Source: Streptomyces sudanensis
Lineage (GTDB): Bacteria; Actinomycetota; Actinomycetes; Streptomycetales; Streptomycetaceae
DNA: 45,926 nucleotides
Direction of reading: 5' to 3'
NCBI RefSeq assembly: GCF_023614315.1
Contig: NZ_CP095474.1
Coordinates: 3,162,156 to 3,208,081 of the forward strand
A model generated the notes under the pieces. That model was not told the origin of the DNA and ran no database searches. It saw only the letters and a program-made list of their open reading frames with translations. The first letter of the stretch is position 1; every line of letters starts with the position of its first letter. The position numbers and the translations under genes are program-made. This document shows, piece after piece, positions 8,354 to 16,165 of the stretch.

Positions 8354-9037
8354 CTACGTCTTCCGCGTGGACGTCCAGCCTTGGCGGCGGAGGTTTTCGA
8401 AGCCGTCCAGGAGGAGGTCCAGGGTGAATTCGAACTCGAACTGGTCGTCGCAGCCGCCACCGACCGTGGAGCCCCCGTCGTGCGCGGCCGTCGCGGCCAG
8501 TTCCGCGATGTGCGGGTAGCGCGCCGCCAGGCCGGGGTCCGGTGGGCCGGAGGGGGCGGAGGTGTCGAACAGTTCCTGGCTGAAGCCGAGGAGGCGGCTG
8601 CCCATCGCGTGCATGGCGTGATGCGTGAGGTCGGCGGAGAGGCCGCCGTCCCGGAAGCTCCCGGCCATCGAGTCCAGGTACGCGAGCACGGCCGGGGTGG
8701 GGCCGGTCCGCGACTCGATGACCCGCGCCGCCCAGGGGTGGCGCAGCAGGACCCGCCGGGCCGAGAGGATCCGCCCGCGGACCACGCGCTGCCAGTCGGG
8801 GCCCGGGGCCGGCGGGTCGATCTCGCCGACGACGGCGTCGACCATGCCGTCGAGCAACTCCTCCTTGTTGGCCACGTGCTTGTAGAGGGCCATCGGTACG
8901 ACGCCCAGCTCCTGCGCGAGCCTGCGCATGCTGAGCGCGTCGATGCCGGTGGCGTCGGCGAGCGCGACGGCGGCGCGCAGGACGCGGTCCCTGTTCAGGG
9001 GGATCCGCTGCGTGCGCGCGGCTTCCTGCGGGGTCAC
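8354..9037 (-). CDS. TetR-family repressor with TetR_C-type ligand domain
   Basis: This is a 227-aa regulator with an N-terminal DNA-binding domain (RDRVLRAAVALADATGIDAL then SMRRLAQELGVVPMALYKHV) and a C-terminal half like that of tetracycline-repressor-type TetR proteins. The open frame reaches ATG 9106, but that would place one palindromic operator inside codons 4-8. GTG 9037, with GGAGGGAAGGGG upstream, gives the usual N-terminus and is preferred. It diverges from a DUF4386 membrane protein, and two identical palindromes fill the gap, indicating self-repression and control of the neighbour. The ligand is unknown. Confidence 0.88.
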   Translation of the reverse strand: MTPQEAARTQRIPLNRDRVLRAAVALADATGIDALSMRRLAQELGVVPMALYKHVANKEELLDGMVDAVVGEIDPPAPGPDWQRVVRGRILSARRVLLRHPWAARVIESRTGPTPAVLAYLDSMAGSFRDGGLSADLTHHAMHAMGSRLLGFSQELFDTSAPSGPPDPGLAARYPHIAELAATAAHDGGSTVGGGCDDQFEFEFTLDLLLDGFENLRRQGWTSTRKT

Positions 9038-9081
9038 TTCCGTTCGGCCCCTTCCCTCCTCGACGGCCTTCTCCTTGACGA

Positions 9082-9128
9082 GTGTACGACGTACACCTAT
9101 GGTCATTGTCAGGTGTACGACGTACACC
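9082..9128. promoter_or_regulatory. Twin palindromic TetR operators
   Basis: GTGTACGACGTACAC occurs at 9082-9096 and again within GGTGTACGACGTACACC at 9112-9128; the centres are 31 bp apart (about three helical turns). The sites lie between the divergent TetR and DUF4386 genes and are almost certainly the operators of this TetR protein. Confidence 0.82.
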
Positions 9129-9154
9129 ACCATTGAACAAGGGGGCTGGAGAAG

Positions 9155-9859
9155 ATGAGTCCGGACCGGAGAACCGCGGTGGCCGCCGGGTCGCTGTTCC
9201 TGTTGACCGAGGGCGCCGCGATAGCCGGGGCGATCCTGTACCGCCCCTTGTTGGGCGCCGCGGACGGCCGGCTCGCGCAGGGTGCCGACACGCAGGCACT
9301 GCTCGGGGCGCTCTGCGAGATGGTGTTGGTGGTGGCGGTGGCCGGTACCGGGGCGGCGCTGTTCCCCGTCCTGCGGCGCCACGGCGAGGGGCTCGCGCTC
9401 GGGTACGCCTTCGGGCGGCTGCTGGAGGCAGCCGTCATCGCCCTCGGGATCGTCGCCGTCCTGGCGCTCGTCACCCTGCGGCGGGACGCGGGGACGGCGG
9501 ACGGCGCCGATGCCGCGCTGGTGGCCGTGCACGACTGGACGTTCCTGCTCGGGCCCAACATCGCCCTCGGCCTGAACACTGTCCTGCTCGCGTACCTGGC
9601 GTACCGCGCACGGCTCGTACCGCGCTTCATCGCCGTGCTCGGGCTGGTCGGTGGACCACTGATCTGCGCCTCGGCCGTCGCCGTGGTGTTCGGGGCCTAC
9701 GCGCAGCTCTCCGTGGCGGGGGCAGCCGCCGCGCTCCCGGTGTTCGCCTGGGAGCTGGGACTGGCCGGGTGGCTGCTCGTCAGGGGATTCGGACCCGGCT
9801 CAGACAGCGCGTCCCGGGCAGACGGAGAAGTGGCTGATCCGGCAGGTGCCCGTCGGTGA
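9155..9859 (+). CDS. DUF4386-family six-helix membrane protein
   Basis: This is a 234-aa integral membrane protein with about six hydrophobic segments. The family hallmarks are an early GAAIAGAILYRPLL, then GALCEMVLVVAVAGTGAALFPVLRR and ALGYAFGRLLEAAVIALG. ATG 9155 follows GGAGAAG. It diverges from a TetR repressor with twin operators and is probably induced when that repressor is released. Members of this family commonly sit next to TetR genes; the transported or sensed molecule is unknown. The pair lies between the first and second tRNA-end copies, so it is cargo of an older integration event. Confidence 0.88.
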   Translation: MSPDRRTAVAAGSLFLLTEGAAIAGAILYRPLLGAADGRLAQGADTQALLGALCEMVLVVAVAGTGAALFPVLRRHGEGLALGYAFGRLLEAAVIALGIVAVLALVTLRRDAGTADGADAALVAVHDWTFLLGPNIALGLNTVLLAYLAYRARLVPRFIAVLGLVGGPLICASAVAVVFGAYAQLSVAGAAAALPVFAWELGLAGWLLVRGFGPGSDSASRADGEVADPAGARR

Positions 9860-9940
9860 GGCCGACCCGAGCCTGACGACCGCGCCGTCGTTGTCACCGC
9901 CCGCCCATCGCCGTGAAGGACTGGGAGATCTGGACAACGA

Positions 9941-10019
9941 ACAAGGCCCTGGCCCCATGACCAGGGCCTTCGCTATGGAGCGGGTGACGGGAATCGAACC
10001 CGCGCTCTGAGCTTGGGAA
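9941..10019. repeat. attL: 79-bp copy of the tRNA-Gly 3' end
   Basis: This is identical to 24769-24847. It includes the tRNA terminator-like hairpin (AAGGCCCTGG with CCAGGGCCTT) and the tRNA 3' part down to CTTGGGAA in the anticodon stem, after which the sequences diverge. The crossover must have occurred inside this core. Confidence 0.93.
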
Positions 10020-10313
10020 TCACCGACGCCTACGGCCACTTCGAGGCTGTGACCTGCTGAAACAGTTCTCCTGGACGGAGCGTAGTGCCCCTACGGGGAA
10101 CCGCTGTTGACCGCTGTTCTCCGCTCCATCTGGTGCACTTCTGGTGCGGCCATGGTGCCCACACCACGGCCGCACCTTTTGATCCGTAGCTCTACAGAGA
10201 TCGGTCGCTGGCGGTCATACAGGTCGCGCATCGGCCCTGCGGGGATGCTACGGGGCGGGGCCGGTTGCTGTGGTTGCTGTACCCGGTTGCTGTACAGCAG
10301 GATCCCGGTGGGG
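10020..10313. other. Element left end with arm-type repeats
   Basis: Just inside attL, TCACCGACGCC...GACCTGCTGAAACAGTTCTCC resembles 8060-8120 of copy A. TCTGGTGC occurs twice (from 10129 and from 10140) and mirrors the TCTGGTGCG pair at 24722-24741 beside attR. These are the best candidates for integrase or Xis arm sites. I see no gene in this stretch. Confidence 0.5.
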
Positions 10314-10664
10314 GTGAGGGCGGTGGAGCGGGGCCTACTTGAGCGGCTGCTTGTCGGCAGTGACGAGGCGTCCGTGGCTGCTCTGGCTGCGCTTCGCGGC
10401 GGTGGTTCTCACGCCGTCTGGGACGGGGCTACGTCTGCTGAGTCGCTCTTCCATGTGTATGCACGTCGGCTGCGGTACACGCGTCGCCGGGGTGTCGAGA
10501 CCACGAACCTGGCCCGGGCCATGGAACTGCTCGGCCGGCATCGGTACCCGGTTCGTCTGGGGCAGATCATGGCTGCCGATGGTTCCTGGGCCTTCATGTT
10601 GTTCCTCACTGAGGACGGCAGCAGCCTGATCGCGTGCACCGGTGTGCGGCGGACCCCCGTGTGA
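10314..10664 (+). CDS. Hypothetical protein near attL
   Basis: This is a 116-aa soluble protein containing SVAALAALRGGGSHAVWDGA, SAESLFHVYARRLRYTRRRG and RYPVRLGQIMAADGSWAFM. The frame is open from 10107, but the first 70 residues are Cys/Arg-rich and implausible; GTG 10314, in a G-rich context, is chosen, with GTG 10323 also possible. I do not recognise a named domain. The gene is flanked by degenerate copies of element left ends and runs straight into copy B at its stop codon, so it was probably captured together with those termini. Its function is unknown. Confidence 0.55.
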   Translation: MRAVERGLLERLLVGSDEASVAALAALRGGGSHAVWDGATSAESLFHVYARRLRYTRRRGVETTNLARAMELLGRHRYPVRLGQIMAADGSWAFMLFLTEDGSSLIACTGVRRTPV

Positions 10665-11004
10665 ACCTCAGCCGACGACAGTCAGCCACGATGGCGGGTG
10701 CGCCGGCCGACCAAGCGCGCGTGTGCCTCGCTGTACCCCCCACCGACCTCCACCACGCTGCCAGTGCCGTCGACCAGAGCTGGGCACGACGGCTGGTCCG
10801 TGACCACGGCGCCTGAGCCCTCAGCTGGGAATCACCGGTCGTTCGAGCCGCCTTGGTGCCCTCACCAGGTGCAACAGCTGCCCGAGCCGTTGCGTCCCGC
10901 CTCCAGACCGAACCGCTATTGACCGTGGTTCCCCGCTCCATTGGGTGCCGTTCTGGTGCGCCAGTCGTACGGCGAACTCCGGTGCGGGAGGGCACGGCAC
11001 TGCC
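10665..11004. repeat. Element left-end module, copy B
   Basis: GAACCTCAGCCGACGACAGT near the start and CAGCTGGGAATCACCGG near 10820 match copy A (7888 onward and 8056 onward). At 10910-10962, AACCGCTATTGACCG...CCGCTCCATTGGGTGC and TTCTGGTGCG match the arm region after attL. It is a second fossil left end inside the current element. No gene is visible. Confidence 0.6.
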
Positions 11005-12093
11005 CTAGTGTCCTGAGTCGTTAGTTCGTGTGCAGTACGCGGCGAGGGTGCCGAGGATGTCGTCGGCGGTCTTGGTCCACACGAACGGTTTGGGGTTCTT
11101 GTTCCACTCGTTGATCCATCGGCGGATGTCGCGTTCGAGTTCGGTGACGCTGCGGTGGGCCGAGCGGCGGAGTTTGCGGCAGGTCAGCTCGGCGAACCAG
11201 CGCTCGACGAGGTTGAGCCAGGAGGCGGAGGTGGGGGTGAAGTGCAGGTGGAAGCGGGGGTGTCGCAGCAGCCACTTCTTGACCGCTTCGGTCTTGTGGG
11301 TGGCGTAGTTGTCCAGGACCAGGTGCAGGTCCAGGTTCTTGGGTACGGCGGCGTCGATGGTCTTCAGGAAACGGAGGAACTCCTGGTGGCGGTGGCGTCG
11401 GTAGTGCTGGGCTATGACCGAGCCGGAGGCGATGTCCAGGGCGGCGAACAGGCTGGTGGTGCCGTGCCGGACGTAGTCGTGCGTCATCCGCGCCGGCGTG
11501 GTCGGCGACATGGGCAGCACCGGCTGGGTGCGGTCCAGGGCCTGGATCTGCGACTTCTCGTCCACCGCCAGCACCAGGGCGTTCTCCGGCGGGGACAGGT
11601 AGATGCCGACCACGTCGCGGACCTTGGTCACGAACTGCGGGTCGGTGGACAGCTTCCATGTCTGCACGATGTGCGGCTTGAGGCCGAACGCCCGCCAGAT
11701 CCGCGAGACGGCCGACTGCGACATGCCCGCGGCTTGGGCCATCGACCGCGTCGACCAGTGCGAATCCCCCGAAGGGGGCGCCTGGTCCAGGGTCCGGGCG
11801 ACCAGGGACTCCACCTGCTCGTCGGTGATCCGGCGCGGGGCACCGGAGCGCGGAGCGTCGACCAGCCCCTCAAGACGGTCGGCAGCGAACCTGGACCGCC
11901 ACTTGCGCACCGTCTCCCGCGAGATACCGAGCTCTTGCGCGACCTGCGCGTTCGGGCGGCCCTCGGCACACGCCAGCACGATCCTCGCGCGCAGCACCAG
12001 GGCCTGCCCCGCGGTCCGCTTGCGCAACCAGCCCCGCAGAACCCTGCGCTCGCGCTCGGACAACTCCAATGACAACGGCTTCGGACCCGGCAT
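11005..12093 (-). CDS. IS630-family transposase
   Basis: This is a 362-aa Tc1/mariner-like transposase. The N-terminal half has a winged/HTH domain (ARIVLACAEGRPNAQVAQEL then GISRETVRKWRSRF); the catalytic core shows LAVDEKSQIQALDRTQP (first Asp), LHLVLDNYATHKT (second Asp) and TPTSASWLNLVERWFAELT (final Glu), all intact. The last residues, TNDSGH, are encoded by the terminal inverted repeat. It is a single uninterrupted frame of normal length, so it is probably active. It is inserted in non-coding DNA between fossil element ends. Confidence 0.95.
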   Translation of the reverse strand: MPGPKPLSLELSERERRVLRGWLRKRTAGQALVLRARIVLACAEGRPNAQVAQELGISRETVRKWRSRFAADRLEGLVDAPRSGAPRRITDEQVESLVARTLDQAPPSGDSHWSTRSMAQAAGMSQSAVSRIWRAFGLKPHIVQTWKLSTDPQFVTKVRDVVGIYLSPPENALVLAVDEKSQIQALDRTQPVLPMSPTTPARMTHDYVRHGTTSLFAALDIASGSVIAQHYRRHRHQEFLRFLKTIDAAVPKNLDLHLVLDNYATHKTEAVKKWLLRHPRFHLHFTPTSASWLNLVERWFAELTCRKLRRSAHRSVTELERDIRRWINEWNKNPKPFVWTKTADDILGTLAAYCTRTNDSGH

Positions 12094-12136
12094 CCCCCAA
12101 CCCTACAACCGCCAACGAACTAACGACTCAGAACAC
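11008..12136. mobile_element. IS630-family insertion sequence, intact
   Basis: The ends are near-perfect inverted repeats: GTGTCCTGAGTCGTTAGTTC at 11008 and, read inwards from 12136, GTGTTCTGAGTCGTTAGTTC. TA dinucleotides flank both sides (11006-11007 and 12137-12138), the duplication expected of this family. It carries one transposase gene. Confidence 0.93.
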
Positions 12137-12246
12137 TAGGATCGCCCTGCCTGCGTCGGCCGGCAGCTGTAGACCCGCAGCACCGGCCCGTTGTGGAGGG
12201 GGCCAGCCCGTTCGAGCCGGGCCAGGTGGGCTGACAGCCGCTTTCG

Positions 12247-12420
12247 GAGAGAGGCTGGGTGATCTGCGGGCTGAGCTGGGGCTTCGTCTGCCGACGAAGT
12301 GGGAGGCTACTCGACCGCAGTGCACCGGCGTTGACCGTGACTGACCGCTGCATCTGGCACAGTTGTGGCACGAACCTCAGCCCACGACAGTCAGCCACGA
12401 CGGCGGGTGCGCCTGCCAAC
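12247..12420. repeat. Element left-end module, copy C (first part)
   Basis: AGAGGCTGGGTGATCTGCGG and then CACCGGCGTTGACCGTGACT, GTGGCACGAACCTCAGCC and CAGCCACGACGGCGGGTGCG match copy A at 7767-7935. The match stops at the IS5 insertion and resumes at 13389 with CGTGTGTTTCGCTCCACC, so the IS split a third fossil left end. No gene is visible between the IS630 and the IS5. Confidence 0.6.
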
Positions 12421-13388
12421 TAGGCAGTTTCGTTTGGATCATCGGGCGGAGTAGAGGAAAGATGCCTGCGGTGTGGAGCCCGGCTAGGCGGTTTCGTTTG
12501 GATCATCGGGCGGACCAGAGGAAGATGCCAGCGATGTGCAGTCCGGCCAGGTAGATGGTCGCGGTCTTCTCGTAGCGGGTGGCGATGCCGCGCCACTGCT
12601 TCAGGCGGTTGATGCACCGCTCGACGGTGTTGCGCTGCTTGTACGCCTCCCGGTCGAAGGCCGGCGGTCTGCCGCCGGCCTGTCCGCGCCGCTTCCGGTT
12701 GGCCTGCTGGTCGGCCCGTTCCGGGATCACCCCCGGATGCCGCGTCTGCGCAGGTGGTCGCGAATCTCGCGGGAGGAGCAGGCCTTGTCGTCCAGGACCA
12801 TGTCCGGTCTGGTGCGCGGACGACCGCGCTGTCGGGGAACGCGCAGGCGGGCCATCACCTCGGTGAAGGCAGGTGCGTCGCCGGCCTGGCCGGCGGTGAG
12901 GTGGAAGGTCAGGGGCCGGCAATGGCCGTCGGCGGCAAGGTGGATCTTGGTGGTCAGTCCGCCGCGGGAGCGGCCGATGGCGTGGTCGTCGGGTTCGCCG
13001 GCCGGGGCCCCCTTTTGCGGGCCCCGGCCGCGTGCTGGTGGGCCCGCACGATCGTGGAGTCCACCGACACGGCCCAGCCCAGGTCCTCGTCGGCATCGGC
13101 CTGGGCCGCCAGGGCGGTGAACACCCGCTCTCAGGTTCCGTCGACGGCCCACATCCGCAGCCGGTTGTAGACGCCCCGCCAGTTGCCGTACTTCTCCGGC
13201 AGGTGCACCCAACTGGGTACCGGTCTGGAACTTGAAGGCGATCGCGTCGATCACCTGACGGTGGTCCCGCCAGCGGCCACCCCGCTTCGGCGTCCGGTCC
13301 GGGAGCAACGGCTCGATCCGCGCCCACTGCGCATCAGTCAACGACACGCCCGGACCAACGACCGACTGATCCAAACGAAACTGCCTAG
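12421..13388. mobile_element. IS5-family insertion sequence, degenerate
   Basis: Inverted ends AGGCAGTTTCGTTTGGATCA (from 12422) and its complement ending at 13386 lie within CTAG on both sides. The left end is doubled: 12422-12484 and 12487-12550 are about 85-90% alike, which implies a remnant of a second copy or an internal duplication. The transposase is broken. Confidence 0.82.
12503..13347 (-). pseudogene. IS5-family transposase pseudogene
   Basis: The start VSLTDAQWARIEPLLPDRTP (GTG 13347) is followed by RDHRQVIDAIAFKFQTGTQ, after which one extra T (CAGTTGGGTG) shifts the frame. In the shifted frame KYGNWRGVYNRLRMWAVDGT can be read, then TGG has become TGA. A CGCAAAAGGGGG tract then returns to the first frame (DDHAIGRSRGGLTTKIHLAADG to IRDHLRRRGIR). 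An extra G near 12735 shifts it again before the tail NTVERCINRLKQWRGIATRY. The A-run shift could be programmed -1 frameshifting, common in this family, but the other two lesions and the stop make it inactive. Confidence 0.82.
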
Positions 13389-13422
13389 ACGCCCGTGTGT
13401 TTCGCTCCACCCCCCACCGGCA

Positions 13423-14136
13423 TCAGCCACGCTGTTCGGTGACTTCTGCTGCGGCTTGTAACGATGCTTCTTGACTCGACTCCAGCTCCATGCTGGAACG
13501 CTCAAGGTACGAAACGGCCGCCCGGAGCAGGGCTAGGTTGTCCCTGAAATGGCCTAATCCCTTGTTGCACGGGTCACAGAGCAGCCCCCGCACCACTCCG
13601 GAATCGTGGTCGTGATCGACGGCTGGGCGCCTCCTGGCGTTATCCTCCAATTTCGCAGGACAAATTGCGCACTTACCTGCCTGTTCTTGGTAGAGCCGCT
13701 CGTACTCCTCCCAGGTAAGCCGGTACTTCTTCCAAAGATGGTTCTTATACTCTCGCCAAGCGTACAATTCGGGGTCCTTGGCCCTGCGCGCTGCCTGCTG
13801 CCGATTGAGCTTCTCCCGGTTCCGATCCGCCCACTCTCGTCTATAGTTCCGGGCGGCCTCGATCTGCTCCAGGGTCTTGGGGCGCGCCTTTCTCCGCTCG
13901 TTCTCGCAACTTTTGCAGTATGACTGGTACTTCTGCTGCCCCCACTTGCCGCGCCCCTTTCTGCTGTACTCACTTACCGGCTTGACGATCTTGCAGTCGG
14001 TGCATGCCTTCTCTTCCAACTCTGGGTAGGGGGCGTCTGGCGATCCCGTCTTCTGAACCCGGTCATAGTGAAGCCTGCAGTAGTCCTTGGCTACGAACGG
14101 CCGCTCACAGCCTGGTACGGAGCAACGCTTTAGCAC
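13423..14136 (-). CDS. Endonuclease VII-like HNH nuclease
   Basis: This is a 237-aa protein. The N-terminus has a short zinc motif (CSVPGCERPFVAKDYCRLHY) and a CTDCK...CKSC pair; the middle is basic (YRREWADRNREKLNRQQAAR). The C-terminal nuclease domain shows LTWEEYERLYQEQAGKCAIC, then VDHDHDSGVVRGLLCDPCNK and GLGHF, the signature of phage recombination endonuclease VII. GTG 14136 follows AAGGAG with good spacing. G/C content is lower than in neighbours. It is cargo of the integrative element and could process branched DNA or act against incoming DNA; the specific role is unknown. The stop lies within the tail of fossil copy C. Confidence 0.85.
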   Translation of the reverse strand: MLKRCSVPGCERPFVAKDYCRLHYDRVQKTGSPDAPYPELEEKACTDCKIVKPVSEYSRKGRGKWGQQKYQSYCKSCENERRKARPKTLEQIEAARNYRREWADRNREKLNRQQAARRAKDPELYAWREYKNHLWKKYRLTWEEYERLYQEQAGKCAICPAKLEDNARRRPAVDHDHDSGVVRGLLCDPCNKGLGHFRDNLALLRAAVSYLERSSMELESSQEASLQAAAEVTEQRG

Positions 14137-14787
14137 CCAACTACTCCTTAGCTACTGACATGTTGGACCGCCCGGCATTCTCTCACTTGCCACTGACAGT
14201 CGGGTTCTGACGCTGTCACGATCGGTGTTTGTGTAAGCGCGCAAACATCAACTACTGATGTGCAGCTAGCCGACGACCAACCAGTAGATGCCTTTCTTAG
14301 CGCGTTGACTTGAGACCGTGGCGGACCGCAGAAAGCTCTGTAGCGCCGACGTCATCGGCGGTGATCGCCCTAGATCCGCTGGACGGCCAGGCGACGCTGC
14401 CGAGAGGCGCGAGCGCACCGTGGGCACCTGGTCCTACCGTCCACTGGAACATTACTGAGCTTCTATCCCTGGCTGAAGTCATGCGCGGGCATGAGGTCTT
14501 GCGCGGGGTTGCCCTCCGCGCGTTCGGTGTACTGCGGCAGGAGGACGTGGCTGAACCGGCGCCGGGCGAGCGATCGCGCGGGTCGACCGGCGCCCCCTCG
14601 ATGAGCGGATCGCCGACATCATCACGGCTGAGGGGCTCGAAGTAGGGGAAGCCTTCCCGAGCGCTTCCACGCTGGCAGAAGCCTGTCCATGCTGATGTCC
14701 AGGACGCTCAATGAAAAGTTCGTGCGCCTGAACACGGTAGGTGGCTACTATTAGGCAGCCGTATCATCGGACAGGAGGCCGTGCATA
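14137..14787. other. Non-coding interval with gene debris
   Basis: No intact gene is supported. The sequence is less G/C-rich than its surroundings. One fragment resembling a GntR DNA-binding domain is listed separately. The last 30 bp contain the AGGAGG ribosome site of the next gene. Confidence 0.55.
14573..14695 (+). pseudogene. Remnant resembling a GntR-type DNA-binding domain
   Basis: In this frame one reads LDERIADIITAEGLEVGEAF then PSASTLAEA before a stop, reminiscent of the start of a GntR winged helix. There is no start codon with a ribosome site and the homologous stretch ends abruptly. It is presumably a decayed regulator; confidence is low because the fragment is short. Confidence 0.3.
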
Positions 14788-15999
14788 ATGGCGATGCCGC
14801 TCAATGCTGAGGAAATCGCGGAAGCGATTGAAGCCGAACTTGAAATATGCCGACGACCCCTACGGGATTTTCAAGCGAACGACGATGACCGCGAAGGCTT
14901 CGCTAGGTCGGGCAAGGCGAGTTGCAAGTTTCCTGTAGACCCATCAAAAATCCCTGTCCCATTGATCGCGGCTATGACTTTTCGCGTTCTCCTAAGATGT
15001 CATGATCTAGGGAGGGCTGAAAAATTAGCCTGGGAATACCCTTTCATTTTCCGTGGACGCGAGTGCAGTATCAGTCTGGAAAAGTTCGGTACGCGCATTT
15101 ACGTCGGTAAAACTACCGATGGGGACGCAAGTTCAGAGAAGTGCGCTCGCGAGATAGTCGGCAAGGTCGCCGCCGCTGGACGCATGATGGAAAAAAACCT
15201 CCTGTCGCTAATGGGTCAGCAGGCACTGGCGCTGGGGAACGTTACCGTTCCGAACCTGTATTACAAGCTGCAGGGGATGTACAAGTATTTCCGTGAAGCT
15301 GCTCTTGAAGCGTACGCAGGCAATGGTCTATTGGCCCGCGCATCGGAACGTGAAGATTCAGGGACCCTCATAGCCGGAAAGTTGAACCACTTCATGGCTG
15401 TCCGACGCGAGGGATTGTATGCAACCGTCGCCATGGTAAATGCTTACTTCAGCTTGTTGGAGCACACGCTGGTATTGACTCTCCCTTCGACCGACTTCAA
15501 TCCTCGACAGGAGTCCGTCGCCTCTTTTATTGGTTCGCGCTTGTTTGAGAAGTATGACCGCATATTCTCGGGGAATAAAAACAAGCAAGCCCAAAGGCTG
15601 CGGGAGAAGCTTAAGGAAGTTGCGGAAGTCTGGAGGAATCCGTATAGTCATGGCGGATTCGATAAAATGCACCAGGCGGTCGGGTTTCATGTCGAGGGGA
15701 TCGGCGTAATCCCTGTCGGCCTCTCGAATGTTACAAACATGCCGGAATTTCACATTTTCCCAGAACGAGATCAGGGATTCGATGAACTCTGCACTCTCTT
15801 CGATGAGATTGACGATTTTCTCTGCTCTGGTCCGCTGTGGGCTTCGCTGGAGTGGGTGAAATACGGCTTGGATGTTCCCCTGGATGAAGAATCACTCAAA
15901 ATTTTCAGGGGGAAGGTCAGTGAAGGGGAAGCAGAGTTCAGGGATCACCTGTCGCGCACCTCAGCTCACGTTGAGCAAGCGATGAATATGGATTGGTGA
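14788..15999 (+). CDS. AT-rich cargo protein with HEPN-like RNase motif
   Basis: This is a 403-aa protein of unknown family. Base composition is close to 50% G/C, clearly lower than surrounding genes, and codon use is foreign. Near the C-terminal third, VAEVWRNPYSHGGFDK contains R283-N-P-Y-S-H288, the RX4-6H motif with a polar residue after Arg that marks HEPN ribonucleases; it follows a helical stretch (AYFSLLEHTLVLTLP) as HEPN folds require. HEPN proteins commonly act in abortive infection, toxin-antitoxin and CRISPR systems. There is no adjacent nucleotidyltransferase antitoxin. ATG 14788 has AGGAGG about 10 nt upstream. A defence role is inference; gene reality is well supported. Confidence 0.75.
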   Translation: MAMPLNAEEIAEAIEAELEICRRPLRDFQANDDDREGFARSGKASCKFPVDPSKIPVPLIAAMTFRVLLRCHDLGRAEKLAWEYPFIFRGRECSISLEKFGTRIYVGKTTDGDASSEKCAREIVGKVAAAGRMMEKNLLSLMGQQALALGNVTVPNLYYKLQGMYKYFREAALEAYAGNGLLARASEREDSGTLIAGKLNHFMAVRREGLYATVAMVNAYFSLLEHTLVLTLPSTDFNPRQESVASFIGSRLFEKYDRIFSGNKNKQAQRLREKLKEVAEVWRNPYSHGGFDKMHQAVGFHVEGIGVIPVGLSNVTNMPEFHIFPERDQGFDELCTLFDEIDDFLCSGPLWASLEWVKYGLDVPLDEESLKIFRGKVSEGEAEFRDHLSRTSAHVEQAMNMDW

Positions 16000-16018
16000 G
16001 GTGCGGAGGCCGGCGGAG

Positions 16019-16165
16019 CGGCTTTGGGCTGGAGCTGATTTGGCGCGAGTGATCATGGCCCATTACGCTGGCCCGCGAATCGGGCAGGTTTGTGAGCCTG
16101 CCCGTTAGTGCCCGATTTTGGGCCATGATCTTCGAGGCTCGCGCCAAATTGGCTGCCTAAAGCCG
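16019..16165. repeat. Large palindromic MITE-like element
   Basis: The 147-bp block has terminal inverted repeats CGGCTTTGGGC / GCCTAAAGCCG (10 of 11), inner perfect arms ATTTGGCGCGAG (16038-16049) with CTCGCGCCAAAT (16138-16149), GATCATGGCCCA (16051-16062) with TGGGCCATGATC (16119-16130) and a central CGGGCAGG/CCTGCCCG hairpin. It could be a miniature transposable element, a strong bidirectional terminator or a replication or transfer structure. Confidence 0.6.

Noticed and set aside
9974-10019. Possible third tRNA-Gly
   Set aside because: Same reason: the 5' half of the tRNA is absent.
10107-10313. N-terminal extension of the attL-proximal hypothetical gene
   Set aside because: Cys/Arg-rich sequence crossing arm-type repeats; GTG 10314 is more credible.
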